This document shows positions 63,113 to 64,000 of a stretch of 64,000 nt of DNA, piece after piece (the first letter of the stretch is position 1; each line of letters starts with the position of its first letter). The stretch is taken from assembly GCF_900111585.1 (NCBI RefSeq), contig NZ_FOHI01000009.1:33307-97306 (forward strand), written 5' to 3'. Origin of the DNA: Nitrosospira multiformis (GTDB taxonomy: Bacteria > Pseudomonadota > Gammaproteobacteria > Burkholderiales > Nitrosomonadaceae). Under the pieces are notes generated by a model. That model was not told where the DNA came from, ran no database searches, and worked only from the letters and a program-made list of their open reading frames with translations. Position numbers and translations under genes: made by a program.

Positions 63113-63193
63113 TCCTGGTGGAATCACGAATTGATGGGCACCCTTCGCCTGAACCTCAGGCTACCAACCAAGGTTCGAATCCTGCCGGACACA
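63113..63193 (+). other. Possible tRNA-Leu-like relic
   Basis: The segment has TGGTGGAAT (D-arm side of Leu tRNAs), a GCCTG/CAGGC stem, and GGTTCGAATCCTGC with GGACACA at the end, like a T arm and 3' end. The acceptor 5' strand does not pair and the anticodon loop has the wrong size, so it is not a working tRNA. Confidence 0.3.
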
Positions 63194-63228
63194 AGCTCGT
63201 CCAGTATTCCTCTAAAAATTAACGACAA

Positions 63229-63765
63229 ATGTTCTTGCCGTCTACATTTAACGAGTTCATTCAGCTTGTCGGTGTTGGTGGCGCGATCGCAAGCTTCCTT
63301 TGGGGCGTGTGGGTGTGGAAAGACAAATCGAAAAAAGAACTGGCTCAGCAGCGTGCGGAGGCTCAGCGGCTTGCTGATAATCGGCGGATCGAAGCGACGA
63401 AACCATTTCTAGAGAGACAACTTAGACTATACACCGAGGCTTCAGAGGTGGCAGCGTGTATTGCAACCGGGACAAATGCTGTTGTCGACCATATTGAAAT
63501 TCAGACGGCTAAAAAAAGGTTTTGGCAGCTGTATTACGGTGAGCTTGCCCTTGTCGAGAATGTGGAAGTGGAGGAAGCGATGGTCCAGTTGGGCGAGGCG
63601 ATAAGCAATGGAATGGATCAGTCCGAACTCCGTAGGGCCTCCTTAAACCTCGCATCTGCATGTCGGCGATCATTGGCCACCTCATGGGGTATTCAAGCGT
63701 GGGAAAATCCAGATGGGGATTCTTTGAATAATATTCAATTGCTGACAGAGAGAGCAACGCGATGA
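63229..63765 (+). CDS. Hypothetical membrane-anchored protein
   Basis: 178 residues from ATG 63229. One transmembrane helix near the start (LVGVGGAIASFLWGVWVW), then a long charged helix likely to form a coiled coil (KDKSKKELAQQRAEAQRLAD), and a helical C-terminal part. Short proteins of this plan are common in accessory islands. It lies just beyond tRNA-Asn, an insertion hot spot. No family recognised. Confidence 0.6.
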   Translation: MFLPSTFNEFIQLVGVGGAIASFLWGVWVWKDKSKKELAQQRAEAQRLADNRRIEATKPFLERQLRLYTEASEVAACIATGTNAVVDHIEIQTAKKRFWQLYYGELALVENVEVEEAMVQLGEAISNGMDQSELRRASLNLASACRRSLATSWGIQAWENPDGDSLNNIQLLTERATR

Positions 63766-63920
63766 AGGGTAATGGATATTCCCGCCTGACCTTCGTATTC
63801 CCCACTTCTCCCTAAGTGGAGCATAAGCAACTCTTCGGTATCGACCCCCTGAAAGGCCTCAACGGAGCGAAACGTCCATCCATTCGAAACGCAGTTTTTT
63901 TCCGTTGTCACCGGCAAATG

Positions 63921-63956
63921 TAAATTGATACAGGGTGGCAAGTGAGAATTGATACA
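63921..63956. repeat. Repeated AATTGATACA motif, possible IS21-like end
   Basis: TAAATTGATACA (63921-63932) and AGAATTGATACA (63945-63956) are direct repeats 24 bases apart. Multiple direct repeats of this type occur at the ends of IS21-family elements. The element would continue past the window. A GCCGC/GCGGC hairpin follows near the end. Confidence 0.35.
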
Positions 63957-64000
63957 CCTCGACATAGGGATAATTGCCGCTTTTTGAGCGGCGATGTTTT

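Noticed and set aside
63735..63965. Minus-strand frame at the window end
   Set aside because: It overlaps the end of the supported gene at 63229-63765 and the AATTGATACA repeats and is not protein-like.

Overview
The window looks like a stretch of a betaproteobacterial chromosome. The gene content (NadB, a CysB-type regulator, YgfX/YgfZ, Pel exopolysaccharide genes, multiheme cytochromes, homospermidine synthase, a PEP-CTERM protein) and a moderate G+C fit an ammonia oxidiser of the Nitrosospira/Nitrosomonadaceae type. No rRNA or ammonia-oxidation gene lies in the window, so this placement is inference. About 50 protein genes and one tRNA gene (Asn, anticodon GTT) can be supported.

Layout. 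1-9034: housekeeping genes, namely the end of a cation diffusion facilitator, nadB, a small lipoprotein with a zinc phospholipase C-like protein, an ABC exporter, a CysB-type regulator, and divergent ygfX-like and ygfZ. 9159-20260: a tightly packed pelA-pelB-pelD-pelE-pelF-pelG operon. It has no pelC, and its PelB ends before the usual outer-membrane barrel. 20803-28810: a mosaic accessory segment. It holds a hybrid metallo-beta-lactamase-fold protein, a 44-residue stump of an RND pump, a complete but more A+T-rich RND efflux operon (adaptor, pump, outer-membrane channel), and a decayed IS6-family element whose two ends enclose a small cysteine-rich secreted protein. 28811-45101: scattered metabolic and envelope genes, including a glutathionyl-hydroquinone reductase-like protein, a RimK-like ATP-grasp enzyme with a membrane partner, two c-type cytochromes, an old yellow enzyme, CHRD and CreA proteins, a PEP-CTERM protein with a sigma-54-like promoter, a phospholipase D-type synthase and a YpfJ-type metalloprotease. 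45400-54154: a GGDEF/EAL sensor, a HAD/kinase-like pair facing a FAD oxidoreductase, and a DODA-type dioxygenase. 54795-64000: a chain-length-determinant protein fused to a degenerate tyrosine-recombinase domain, a His-rich protein, homospermidine synthase, a vanadium haloperoxidase-like protein, two copies of a DnaA-box module, and tRNA-Asn followed by what looks like the start of an island.

Common thread. Several loci point to surface polysaccharide and biofilm control: the Pel operon with a PelD that keeps a c-di-GMP I-site, a membrane GGDEF/EAL protein that could feed it, the Wzz-like fusion, and the PEP-CTERM protein. The most unusual items are the Wzz/tyrosine-recombinase fusion, the Pel locus lacking its recognisable outer-membrane export parts, and the duplicated origin-like DnaA-box module. 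All calls come from reading the sequence; no database search was run.
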